Shown: one piece after another, positions 13,688 to 20,787 of the stretch
How the letters are laid out: each line of letters starts with the position of its first letter
Numbering within the stretch: the first letter of the stretch is position 1
Origin: Roseospira navarrensis
GTDB lineage: Bacteria; Pseudomonadota; Alphaproteobacteria; Rhodospirillales; Rhodospirillaceae
NCBI RefSeq assembly: GCF_009601025.1
Contig: NZ_WIVE01000001.1
Coordinates: forward strand, 62,001-126,000
DNA length: 64,000 nucleotides
Direction of reading: 5' to 3'
Notes under the pieces: generated by a model
The model's database searches: none
Told to the model about the DNA's origin: nothing
Seen by the model: only the letters and a program-made list of their open reading frames with translations
Position numbers and translations under genes: made by a program

Positions 13688-13770
13688 GGGTTCGCCCGGG
13701 CCGAGCCGGACCCGTCCGGTGGGTCGGTTCCGGCCGGGTCGATCCGATTCGAGGAACAGCGGCATCGTCT

Positions 13771-13795
13771 CGCGGAACGGCTCGCCCGTTCCGCG
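13771..13795 (+). terminator. intercistronic hairpin between puhA and puhB
   Basis: A perfect 10-bp inverted repeat (CGCGGAACGG and CCGTTCCGCG) with a 5-base loop, in the 243-base gap between puhA and puhB. There is no U-tract behind it. It could therefore act as a stabilising 3' end for puhA message or a leaky terminator rather than a full stop; function is inference. Confidence 0.5.
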
Positions 13796-13930
13796 GGCGC
13801 CGTGTGTTCTTGTGTCCGGCGCCGGGAGCGTGTAGGTCCACCCGCAGGGCGCGGACCGGCCCAGCGAGGCCGCCGCCGACCGACGCCCTGATCATCCGAC
13901 GCGACAGTCCAAGACGCGAGGGTCCGTATC

Positions 13931-14614
13931 GTGCATGACGATTTCGCCTTCGAGCCCATCCCCGGGCTCCCGGAGGTCCCGCCCGAGGGAGAGCGGGTGC
14001 TCTGGCAGGGCAAACCCCGCTGGTGGAGCCTGGCCAAGCGGCTGTTCAAGCTGCCCTGGATCGCCGGGTATTTCGCCATCCTCGCGCTGTGGGGCGGTGT
14101 CTCCTCCCAGTACGACGGCGAGCCCCTGGGCACCGTGGTTTCGGCCGGGCTCGGCCCGCTGATCGCGGGCGGCGTGGTCATCGGCCTGCTCGTGGCCGTC
14201 GGCTACTGGATCCAGGCGACGACCATCTACACCGTCACCAGCGAGCGGGTCATCATCCGCTTCGGGCTGGCGGTCCAGATGACCGTGAACCTGCCGTTCC
14301 GCGTGATCCAGGAAGCGCAGTTGACCGTTCGGCGCGACGGGACCGGCGACATCCCGTTGGTCCTGATGCCGGACGAGAAGGTCTCCTCTCTGATGCTGTG
14401 GCCCCATATCCGGCCCTGGCACTGGCGCCACACTCAACCCATGCTCCGGGCCATCGCCGTGCCCGAGGCCGTGGCCCGCACGCTCGCCCAGGCGCTGGCC
14501 GATCATGCCCAGCGCACCGGGGGCGCCGATGTCGCCACCGTCGGGCCCGCCGCCGGCCTGGAGGACGGGGGCGCGCCGACCCTGGTCAAGGCGTCGGTCA
14601 AGGCGTCCGGCTGA
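13931..14614 (+). CDS. puhB: photosynthetic complex assembly protein PuhB
   Basis: Membrane protein needed for reaction-centre assembly. 227 residues with a GTG start at 13931 (VHDDFAFEPIPGLPEVPPEG). An ATG in the next frame is not compatible with the conserved protein. PPEGERVLWQGKPRWWSLAKR is the characteristic opening. Membrane segments at about 41-60 and 73-96 are followed by a PH-like domain (TVTSERVIIRFGLAVQMTVN, FRVIQEAQL). It sits between puhA and puhC in the usual order. Confidence 0.93.
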   Translation: MHDDFAFEPIPGLPEVPPEGERVLWQGKPRWWSLAKRLFKLPWIAGYFAILALWGGVSSQYDGEPLGTVVSAGLGPLIAGGVVIGLLVAVGYWIQATTIYTVTSERVIIRFGLAVQMTVNLPFRVIQEAQLTVRRDGTGDIPLVLMPDEKVSSLMLWPHIRPWHWRHTQPMLRAIAVPEAVARTLAQALADHAQRTGGADVATVGPAAGLEDGGAPTLVKASVKASG

Positions 14615-14758
14615 GGCGGCCCCGATGCGCCCACGTCGCCCCCGTTTCCCCGTGCCTTCCCGTCATTCCGCCACCGCCGGCCGGCCGCCTCGGGGCGTCC
14701 GGTCGCGCGGGTCGCGCCGGTGCTCCCGGTGCGTCCGACCCCACCGGAGCCTCCGCCC

Positions 14759-15364
14759 GTGACCGACCGCCCCGCGCACGACCTGAGCCCACCCAAGCCG
14801 CTGCTCTACGCCATCTTCGCCATGGTGCTGCTGACCATGGGGCTGGTGGGCGTGACCCAGCTTCTGGGATTGAACGAGGACGGTGCGGATGGCCCACCCC
14901 CGGTGGAGGTCGCAAACTTGGTGCTGACGGAGGCCACGCCGGTGCAGGATCTTGCGGGGGAACCGGCGCAGCCCGCCCCGGCGGCGGACGCGCCCGGGAA
15001 TGCCGAGCGCATGGCCGCCGAGGCGCGGGCCCACACCCAGGAGGGCGCGGGCAAGGTGACCGTGCGCCGGCTGGAGGACGGGGAAGTCATCACCGTTCTG
15101 GAAGGCAGCGAGAGCGGCTTCGTGCGCGGCCTGATGCGCAGCCTGGGGCGCCAGCGCGACGTGGACGGGGTGCCGAAGGACGCGCCCTACCGCATTTCCC
15201 GCTGGCCGGACGGCTCGCTGACGTTCGACGACCCCGCCACGGGCGAGCGCATCGCCGTGCGGGCCTTCGGCCCGGACAACCGTCAACAGGTGGCCGATCT
15301 GTTGCGGATGGCCAACGAGCGGCCGGCGGGTGCTGGCGAATCGCCTCAAGAGGCGGCAGAATAG
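14759..15364 (+). CDS. puhC: photosynthetic complex assembly protein PuhC
   Basis: Membrane-anchored protein involved in reaction-centre/LH1 organisation. 201 residues from the GTG at 14759, which has GGAG 9 bases upstream. A GTG at 14720 would add 13 Pro-rich residues and has a weaker site. One membrane segment (about 16-36, PLLYAIFAMVLLTMGLVGV) leads to a periplasmic domain with GKVTVRRLEDGEVITVLEG, the most recognisable part, and FVRGLMRSLGRQR. Identity rests on this segment plus position after puhB. Confidence 0.85.
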   Translation: MTDRPAHDLSPPKPLLYAIFAMVLLTMGLVGVTQLLGLNEDGADGPPPVEVANLVLTEATPVQDLAGEPAQPAPAADAPGNAERMAAEARAHTQEGAGKVTVRRLEDGEVITVLEGSESGFVRGLMRSLGRQRDVDGVPKDAPYRISRWPDGSLTFDDPATGERIAVRAFGPDNRQQVADLLRMANERPAGAGESPQEAAE

Positions 15365-15378
15365 GGACTGAGACCAGC

Positions 15379-15517
15379 GGCGGATGAGGTCATCTCACCC
15401 GCCATGCCGCACCATCCCTCTCCCCCACCCGACCACCCCAATGATACTGTCGTGGGTGGCCGGGTGGGGGAGCGGGCCGGCTGCGGACTCCAACGGTCCT
15501 CGTCGGATGCCGTTGGC
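15379..15517 (-). repeat. palindromic element family A, copy 1
   Basis: One of three copies of a roughly 140-base MITE-like element (others at 42617-42750 and 52688-52828), here in reverse orientation. It has a long imperfect stem built from CCCTCTCCCCCACCC and its complement GGGTGGGGGAG, and an outer ATGCCGTTGGC end. A side hairpin at 15379-15403 has a 9-bp stem with one mismatch and a 7-base loop. It fills much of the puhC-puhE gap. Confidence 0.7.
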
Positions 15518-15563
15518 ATGACCCGCACCCTCGCACCCGATCCGGAGGCAGGAGACCGCCGTC

Positions 15564-17474
15564 TTGGCCGAGTATGCCCTACCCATCCTTCACGCCGTGT
15601 TCGTCTGGTGGTTCGCCACCGGCGTGATCCTGTATCTGGACGGCCTGCCGACCCGGACCTTCAAGTGGTCCATGCTGGCGGCCACCGTCATTTTCGGCGG
15701 AGCGCTGTACGGGCTGCACACCAGCGCCGGGGATGCCTCGGTGTCCGGCGCCTATGCCGCGTTCACCTACGGACTGCTGGCCTGGGGCTGGCAGGAAATC
15801 AGCTTCTACATGGGCTACGTCACGGGTACCCGGCGGCATGCCTGCCGCGAGGGCTGCCGGGGCTGGCCCCATTTCTGGCATGCGGTGCAGACCAGCCTTT
15901 ACCACGAGATCTCCATCATCGTGACGCTGGCCGCCATATTGGTGCTGACCTGGAATCAGCCGAACCACGTGGCGCTGTGGACCTATGTGGCGCTGTGGTG
16001 GATGCACGAAAGTGCCCGCCTGAACGTGTTCCTGGGCGTGCGCAATCTCAACGAGGAATTCCTGCCCGACCACATGGAATTCCTGAAGAGCTTCTTCAAC
16101 AACCGCCAGCAGATGAACCTGCTGTTCCCGGTGTCGGTGACGCTCTCCACCATCGTGACCGTGCTGCTGGCCCAGGCGGCCCTGGCGCCGGACGCCACCG
16201 ACTTCGAGGTGGTGGCCTACACCTTCGTCGCCACCATGATGACCCTGGCCATCCTGGAACACTGGTTCCTGGTGCTGCCGCTGCCGGCCGCCGCCCTGTG
16301 GAACTGGTCGTTGCGCTCGCGCACGCCGCAGACCCCGGCGGTGAAGGTGGAGATCCTGGCCGGCTTCATGGGCGCGGGGAAAACCACGGTGCTGCGGCGT
16401 CGGCTCGCCGAGGCCCCGGCCGACAGCCGCGTGCTGGCGCTGGTGCACGATTGCGGCGTGCTGGCGGGCGACGGCACCCTGGTGCGCGGCCCGGACGGGG
16501 ACAAGGTGACGCTGCCCGACGGCCACGTCTGCTTCGGCCTGCGCGAGGATCTGGCGCACCAGTTCAAGGAATCCCTGGCCGCCACCAAGCCCGATCAGGT
16601 GCTGATCGAGCCCAGCGGCATCGCCGACATCGGCGTGCTGACCCACGTGCTCAACCGCGCCGACATCCGGCCGTCGATCAAGGGCATCCGGTTTTCCGTG
16701 GTGATCGACGCCAGCGCCTTCATGGCGGACTACGCCCGGTTGCCGGACTTCCTGCGCGCCCAGGTGCAGGCCAGCGGCCGGGGCGAGACCCGCCGCGACG
16801 AGCCGCCGCCCACGACCTTCATCATCAACAAGGCCGATCTGGTGCCCGCATCGGAACTGGCCGCGCTGACCAGCACCCTGCAGGCCCTGAACCCGGCCGC
16901 GCGCATCGTCACGGCCGTGCACGGGGTGTCGGAGGACGCGGCCGCCGCGCCCCCCGCCAAAGACCGCGCCGCCGCGTCCGCGCCGACGATGGCGGCGCGC
17001 GCGGCCGAGACCGCGGGGGCCATGGTGCATCACCACCATCACCACCACCACCACTATCATGCCGGCGTGCCGCCCGAGTCGCTCCCGGATCTGGATGCCC
17101 TGATGGCCGAAGGCGGCGGGGCCGAGGGCGGGGCCGGCGGCGCATCGGCCGGGGGTGGGCCGGCCGAGGTGATCGTGCTGGACCTGCGCGCCTGGAGCGC
17201 CGATCTCTCCGGCCGCCTGGACCCGGACGGGCTGCGCGCCCTGCTGGACGAGGCGGCGCGGGGGGGCTTCGGCACCGTGGACCGGCTGAACGGCATCGCC
17301 CGCGTGGGCGACGGCTGGGTGCGCTTCCGCATCGTCGAGGGCCGTCCCAGCGTCGCCGACCTGGACCCGGGTCCCGACGCGGGCGATCCGGAAGCCCGGG
17401 TGGTCGCCGTCGGCAGCGCCCTGGACGGCGCCCGCCTGCGGCAGGCGTTCGAGGGCTGCGCCAGCCGCGCCTGA
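15564..17474 (+). CDS. puhE: PuhE fused to a COG0523/CobW-type GTPase
   Basis: 636 residues, TTG start with GGAG 9 bases upstream. Residues about 1-262 are PuhE (DUF3623), a multi-span membrane protein for reaction-centre assembly; QEISFYMGYVTGTRRHAC and HEISIIVTLAAILVL are typical. From about 264 the frame continues without a stop into a G3E GTPase: Walker A GFMGAGKTT (267-275), Walker B-like IEPSGIAD, NKAD, and a CobW-type C-terminal domain (about 540-600). The family CxCC metal motif is degraded here to GHVCF. A tract of nine histidines plus Tyr-His lies at 489-499, followed by Gly/Ala-rich linker. COG0523 proteins are metal chaperones or insertases, often for zinc, cobalt or iron. A metal role tied to photosystem assembly is inference. 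Confidence 0.88.
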   Translation: MAEYALPILHAVFVWWFATGVILYLDGLPTRTFKWSMLAATVIFGGALYGLHTSAGDASVSGAYAAFTYGLLAWGWQEISFYMGYVTGTRRHACREGCRGWPHFWHAVQTSLYHEISIIVTLAAILVLTWNQPNHVALWTYVALWWMHESARLNVFLGVRNLNEEFLPDHMEFLKSFFNNRQQMNLLFPVSVTLSTIVTVLLAQAALAPDATDFEVVAYTFVATMMTLAILEHWFLVLPLPAAALWNWSLRSRTPQTPAVKVEILAGFMGAGKTTVLRRRLAEAPADSRVLALVHDCGVLAGDGTLVRGPDGDKVTLPDGHVCFGLREDLAHQFKESLAATKPDQVLIEPSGIADIGVLTHVLNRADIRPSIKGIRFSVVIDASAFMADYARLPDFLRAQVQASGRGETRRDEPPPTTFIINKADLVPASELAALTSTLQALNPAARIVTAVHGVSEDAAAAPPAKDRAAASAPTMAARAAETAGAMVHHHHHHHHHYHAGVPPESLPDLDALMAEGGGAEGGAGGASAGGGPAEVIVLDLRAWSADLSGRLDPDGLRALLDEAARGGFGTVDRLNGIARVGDGWVRFRIVEGRPSVADLDPGPDAGDPEARVVAVGSALDGARLRQAFEGCASRA

Positions 17475-17574
17475 TCCGCCCCCCTGTCTTGACCGTATCC
17501 GGCAGGTCCGCGACAAGATGTCGTCCGCGACGCCGCGCCTCCGTTTGACCCGAGACCCGCAGGACCTTCCTCTC

Positions 17575-18276
17575 ATGTGCGATGCCCAGGACCGCGCCGC
17601 CGGCGCCATTCCCTGCCAGGACTGCGCCACCCATGCGCCCGATCTCTCCCCTGGCATGGCGGCGCCCGCGCCCGCCCACGGGGCGGCGGACGATGTGGCC
17701 CGGATCGGGCCGAACAGCATCATCCGCATGGCGGAGGCGCTGACCGCCGCCGTCGGCCAGGCGGATACCGCGGACCTGTTCGCCGAGGCGGGCCTGTCCC
17801 ATCATCTGGCCGTGCCGCCCGACTCGATGGTCCCGGCGGCGGACGTCACCGCGCTCCACCGGGTGCTGCGCGCCCGCCTGGACCGGGCCACCATGGTCGC
17901 GGTCAGCCGCCGCGCCGGCGAGGCCACGGGCGATTATCTGCTGGCCCACCGCATCCCGAAGCCGGCCCAGGTCGTGCTGAAGCTGCTGCCGCCGGTGCCG
18001 GCCGCGCGCATCCTCATCAAGGCCATGGGCAAGCACGCCTGGACCTTCGCCGGCGCCGGCCGGTTCGAGGGCCACGCCGGCCGCCCCACCCGGCTGGTGA
18101 TCGCGGGCGGGCCGATCCAGGCCGCCGTGCCCGGCGCCGGGATCGCCGTGTGCGATTACTACGCCGCCACCTTCGAGCGCCTGTTCCGCGAACTGGTCGC
18201 CCGCAAGGCGACGGTCCGAGAGGTCGCCTGCGAGGCCGCCGGAGGGACGGCCTGCACCTTCGAGGTGGTGTGGTAG
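17575..18276 (+). CDS. bchJ: BchJ, V4R-domain bacteriochlorophyll biosynthesis protein
   Basis: Member of the BchJ family, once called a 4-vinyl reductase and now usually seen as an accessory protein of bacteriochlorophyll synthesis. 233 residues from the ATG at 17575 (AGGA about 8 bases upstream); an ATG at 17518 would add 19 residues. The N-terminal part contains Cys-rich MCDAQ...CQDCATH. The body has IGPNSIIRMAEAL, GDYLLAHRIPKPAQ and a C-terminal V4R-type domain ending in CDYYAATFERLFREL and EAAGGTACTFEV. It is the last gene of the photosynthesis block. Confidence 0.87.
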   Translation: MCDAQDRAAGAIPCQDCATHAPDLSPGMAAPAPAHGAADDVARIGPNSIIRMAEALTAAVGQADTADLFAEAGLSHHLAVPPDSMVPAADVTALHRVLRARLDRATMVAVSRRAGEATGDYLLAHRIPKPAQVVLKLLPPVPAARILIKAMGKHAWTFAGAGRFEGHAGRPTRLVIAGGPIQAAVPGAGIAVCDYYAATFERLFRELVARKATVREVACEAAGGTACTFEVVW

Positions 18277-18316
18277 GGTTGATCGGTCTTTCCCGTTTCC
18301 GGAGTCCCTGACCGCG

Positions 18317-19834
18317 ATGGATGCCCAGACCCCCTACGCCCGTCTCAAGACCCGCTTCGCCCGCCTGACCCATCTGGAGGATGCCGCCGGCATGCTCCAT
18401 TGGGACCTGTCCACGGTCATGCCGGAGGGCGGGGCGGAGGCTCGCGCGGCCCAGCTCGCCACCCTGAAGACCGTCAGTCACGACCTGCTGACGGCCCCCG
18501 AGGTGGGCGACCTGCTGGACGCGGCCGACGCGGACGAGGCCCCCGCCCTGGACGGCTGGGACCGGGCCAATCTGTCCGCCATGCGCCGCCAGTGGCGGCA
18601 CGCCACGGCCCTGTCCACCGCGCTGGTGGAGGCGCACTCCCGCGCCTGCTCCGCCTGCGAGATGGCATGGCGCGGCGCGCGGGCGGCGGACGACTTCGCG
18701 GCCGTGCGCGACCGGCTGGCCACCGTGCTCGACCTGACGCGCGAGATTGCCGCCGCCAAGGCCGAGGCGCTGGGCCGCTCGCCCTACGACGCCCTGCTCG
18801 ACGAATACGAACCCGGCGGCTCGGAAGCGGAGATCGCCCCGCTGTTCGACGATCTGGCGGCGGAACTGCCCGCGATCCTGGACGATGCGCTGGCGGCCCA
18901 GGCCGCCGACCCGGCGTCGGCCCTGCCGCCCGGACCGTTTCCGGCCGACAAACAGCGCGCCCTGGCGCGCCGCCTGATGGAGCGCATCGGCTTCGACTTC
19001 CGTCACGGCCGGCTGGACGAGAGCCTGCATCCCTTCTGCGGCGGGGTGCCGGACGATGTGCGCCTCACCACCCGCTACGACGAGGCCGACTTCACCAGCG
19101 CCCTCATGGGCGTGCTGCACGAGACCGGCCATGCGCTCTATGAGCGGGGCCTGCCGGCCGCGTGGCGGGACCAGCCCGTGGGCCGGGCGCTGGGCATGAG
19201 TGTGCACGAGAGTCAGAGCCTGCTCATGGAAATGCAGGCCTGCCGGTCGCGGGCGTTCCTCACGTTCGCCGCCCCCCTGATGGCGGAGGCGTTCGGGGCT
19301 CGCCCGGGCGATCCGGGCTGGGATGCTGAGACGCTGTACCGCCGCAACACGCGGGTGGAGCCGGGGTTAATCCGGGTGGACGCGGACGAAGTGACCTATC
19401 CGGCCCACGTCATCCTGCGCTTCCGGCTGGAACGCGCCCTGCTGTCCGGGGATCTGGCGCTGGACGACCTGCCCGGCGCGTGGCGCGACGGCATGCGCGA
19501 TCTGCTGGGGGTGACGGTGCCCGACGACCGCACGGGCTGCCTGCAGGACATCCATTGGTATGACGGGGCCATCGGGTATTTCCCGACCTACACCCTGGGC
19601 GCCATGACCGCCGCGCAGCTTTTCGCGGCCGCGGTGGCCGCCGTGCCCTCCATTCCCGACGATCTGGCCCGGGGCGACTTCGCGCCCCTGCTGGGCTGGC
19701 TGCGGACCCAGGTCCACGGTCTGGGCCAGAGCGTCACCGCGCGCGAGATGCTGGAGCGCGCCACCGGCCGTCCGCTGGACGCCGCCGTGTTCACCGCCCA
19801 CCTGCGGCGGCGGTACGTGGAGCGGGTGGGGTAG
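18317..19834 (+). CDS. carboxypeptidase Taq, M32 metallopeptidase
   Basis: Zinc-dependent cytosolic carboxypeptidase of family M32. 505 residues, normal length. The zinc site HETGH is at 268-272, followed by the family's HESQSLLMEMQ segment with the third ligand. DHxTGCLQDIHW-like DRTGCLQDIHWYDGAIGYFP near the C-terminus is also characteristic. It follows bchJ after 40 bases and may be transcribed with it, but no functional link to photosynthesis is known. Confidence 0.93.
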   Translation: MDAQTPYARLKTRFARLTHLEDAAGMLHWDLSTVMPEGGAEARAAQLATLKTVSHDLLTAPEVGDLLDAADADEAPALDGWDRANLSAMRRQWRHATALSTALVEAHSRACSACEMAWRGARAADDFAAVRDRLATVLDLTREIAAAKAEALGRSPYDALLDEYEPGGSEAEIAPLFDDLAAELPAILDDALAAQAADPASALPPGPFPADKQRALARRLMERIGFDFRHGRLDESLHPFCGGVPDDVRLTTRYDEADFTSALMGVLHETGHALYERGLPAAWRDQPVGRALGMSVHESQSLLMEMQACRSRAFLTFAAPLMAEAFGARPGDPGWDAETLYRRNTRVEPGLIRVDADEVTYPAHVILRFRLERALLSGDLALDDLPGAWRDGMRDLLGVTVPDDRTGCLQDIHWYDGAIGYFPTYTLGAMTAAQLFAAAVAAVPSIPDDLARGDFAPLLGWLRTQVHGLGQSVTAREMLERATGRPLDAAVFTAHLRRRYVERVG

Positions 19835-19872
19835 AGCGCGCCCGTCATTTCAACAGCATCGACTTTTATGGC

Positions 19873-19899
19873 GACGTGATAGCGATCCGCTATCACGTC
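19873..19899. promoter_or_regulatory. 27-base perfect palindrome, candidate operator
   Basis: GACGTGATAGCG, 3 bases (atc), CGCTATCACGTC: twelve perfect base pairs around a short centre. A 3-base loop and no following T-run argue against a terminator for the upstream peptidase gene. It lies about 320 bases before fdsG. It looks like a binding site for a dimeric repressor; the protein is unknown. Confidence 0.5.
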
Positions 19900-20013
19900 A
19901 TCACGATTCCCAATTTGATCGCGCGCCTCCTCTGTTCGAGAGTGTAACGAGAACAGACCAAAGGGACGCGGCTTCGATCTCCAGGACGGGTGCCACACCA
20001 CCAAAAAAGGGGT

Positions 20014-20127
20014 GTCATCCTGACGGAGCGGCGCGACCGAAGGATCTCGGGCCGGGGCGTGCATCGGCCGACCGTGAGTCATGCCTCCTCGCGAGATCCT
20101 TCGCCGCTGTCAGCGGCTCAGGATGAC
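20014..20127. repeat. palindromic element family B, copy A
   Basis: An inverted pair of units with the signature GTCATCCTGA ... GAAGGATCTCGGG at one end and its complement at the other (CGAGATCCTTCG ... CTCAGGATGAC). Related copies are at 32822-32916 and 49794-49905. Each unit has its own small GC stem between the two signatures. Confidence 0.7.
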
Positions 20128-20217
20128 CCGAAAGAGGCAGCGGAAGTCGGACCCTCTTGCGGTTGGGTGAAGACCCAAAGAGCGCCCCTGAACGGCGCCG
20201 GACGGGGAGGACAGGGC

Positions 20218-20787
20218 ATGAGCGCTTCGCCTTGGGCGGAGGACCGCGCGCGCGCGATCCTGGCCGCGTACGCGGAGATGCCGGGCGCGCTGCTGCCGAT
20301 GCTGCACGCGCTGCAGGACGAATTCGGCTGCATCGACGAAGACGCGGTGCCGCTGCTGGCGGACACGCTCAACCTGTCGCGGGCCGAGGTCCACGGCGTC
20401 GTCACCTTCTATCATGATTTCCGCCGCACCCGGCCGGGGCGCCACGTGGTCAAGGTCTGCCGCGCCGAGGCCTGTCAGGCGGTCGGCGCCGAGTCCCTGC
20501 TGGACCATGTGAAGCGGTCGTTGTCGGTGGACGCGGGCGGCACCACGGCCGACGGCGCGGTCTCGCTGCAGGTGGTCTATTGCCTGGGCAACTGTGCGCT
20601 GGGACCGGCGGTGATGATCGACGATGTCCCGCACGGCCGCGTGTCGTCCGCCCGGTTCAATGCGTTGACGGACGCGCTCCGGGCGGAGGCCGAGGCCGGC
20701 CGGACGGGGGGTGAACCCTCGTCCGAACCTGTTCCGGGCGGGTGTGCACCACCCGCCCGGCATGGGGCGGGGAGCCCGACGCCATGA
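20218..20787 (+). CDS. fdsG: NAD-dependent formate dehydrogenase gamma subunit
   Basis: NuoE-like 2Fe-2S subunit of a soluble NAD-linked formate dehydrogenase. 189 residues; GGGGAGG lies 7 bases before the ATG at 20218. Cluster cysteines are in KVCRAEACQAVG and VVYCLGNCALGP, the thioredoxin-like ferredoxin pattern. GVVTFYHDFRRTRPGRH is typical. The last 25 residues are unlike family members because a hairpin repeat (20734-20760) is incorporated into the reading frame. The stop overlaps the fdsB start (ATGA). Confidence 0.92.
   Translation: MSASPWAEDRARAILAAYAEMPGALLPMLHALQDEFGCIDEDAVPLLADTLNLSRAEVHGVVTFYHDFRRTRPGRHVVKVCRAEACQAVGAESLLDHVKRSLSVDAGGTTADGAVSLQVVYCLGNCALGPAVMIDDVPHGRVSSARFNALTDALRAEAEAGRTGGEPSSEPVPGGCAPPARHGAGSPTP
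20734..20760 (+). repeat. 27-base hairpin repeat inside the fdsG coding region
   Basis: CCGGGCGGGTG, 5 bases, CACCCGCCCGG: a perfect 11-bp stem preceded by GTCCGAACCTGTT. The same architecture (CCGGGCGGGGG / CCCCCGCCCGG, 5-base loop) with a similar preceding sequence lies inside the ABC permease gene at 40794-40820. Two stem positions differ and are compensated in both arms. Confidence 0.65.

Larger units (their letters stand above)
19835..20217. other. Taq-fds intergenic region
   Basis: About 380 bases without a gene. It holds the perfect 27-base palindrome at 19873-19899 and a family B palindromic element at 20014-20127, both listed separately. The stretch 19900-19960 is AT-richer and could carry the fds promoter (TTGATC at about 19915), but I cannot define a convincing pair of hexamers. 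Confidence 0.5.

Noticed and set aside
17022-17065. Polyhistidine tract as a cloning tag artefact
   Set aside because: It lies inside the gene, uses mixed CAC/CAT codons and continues into conserved CobW-type C-terminal sequence, so it is native.
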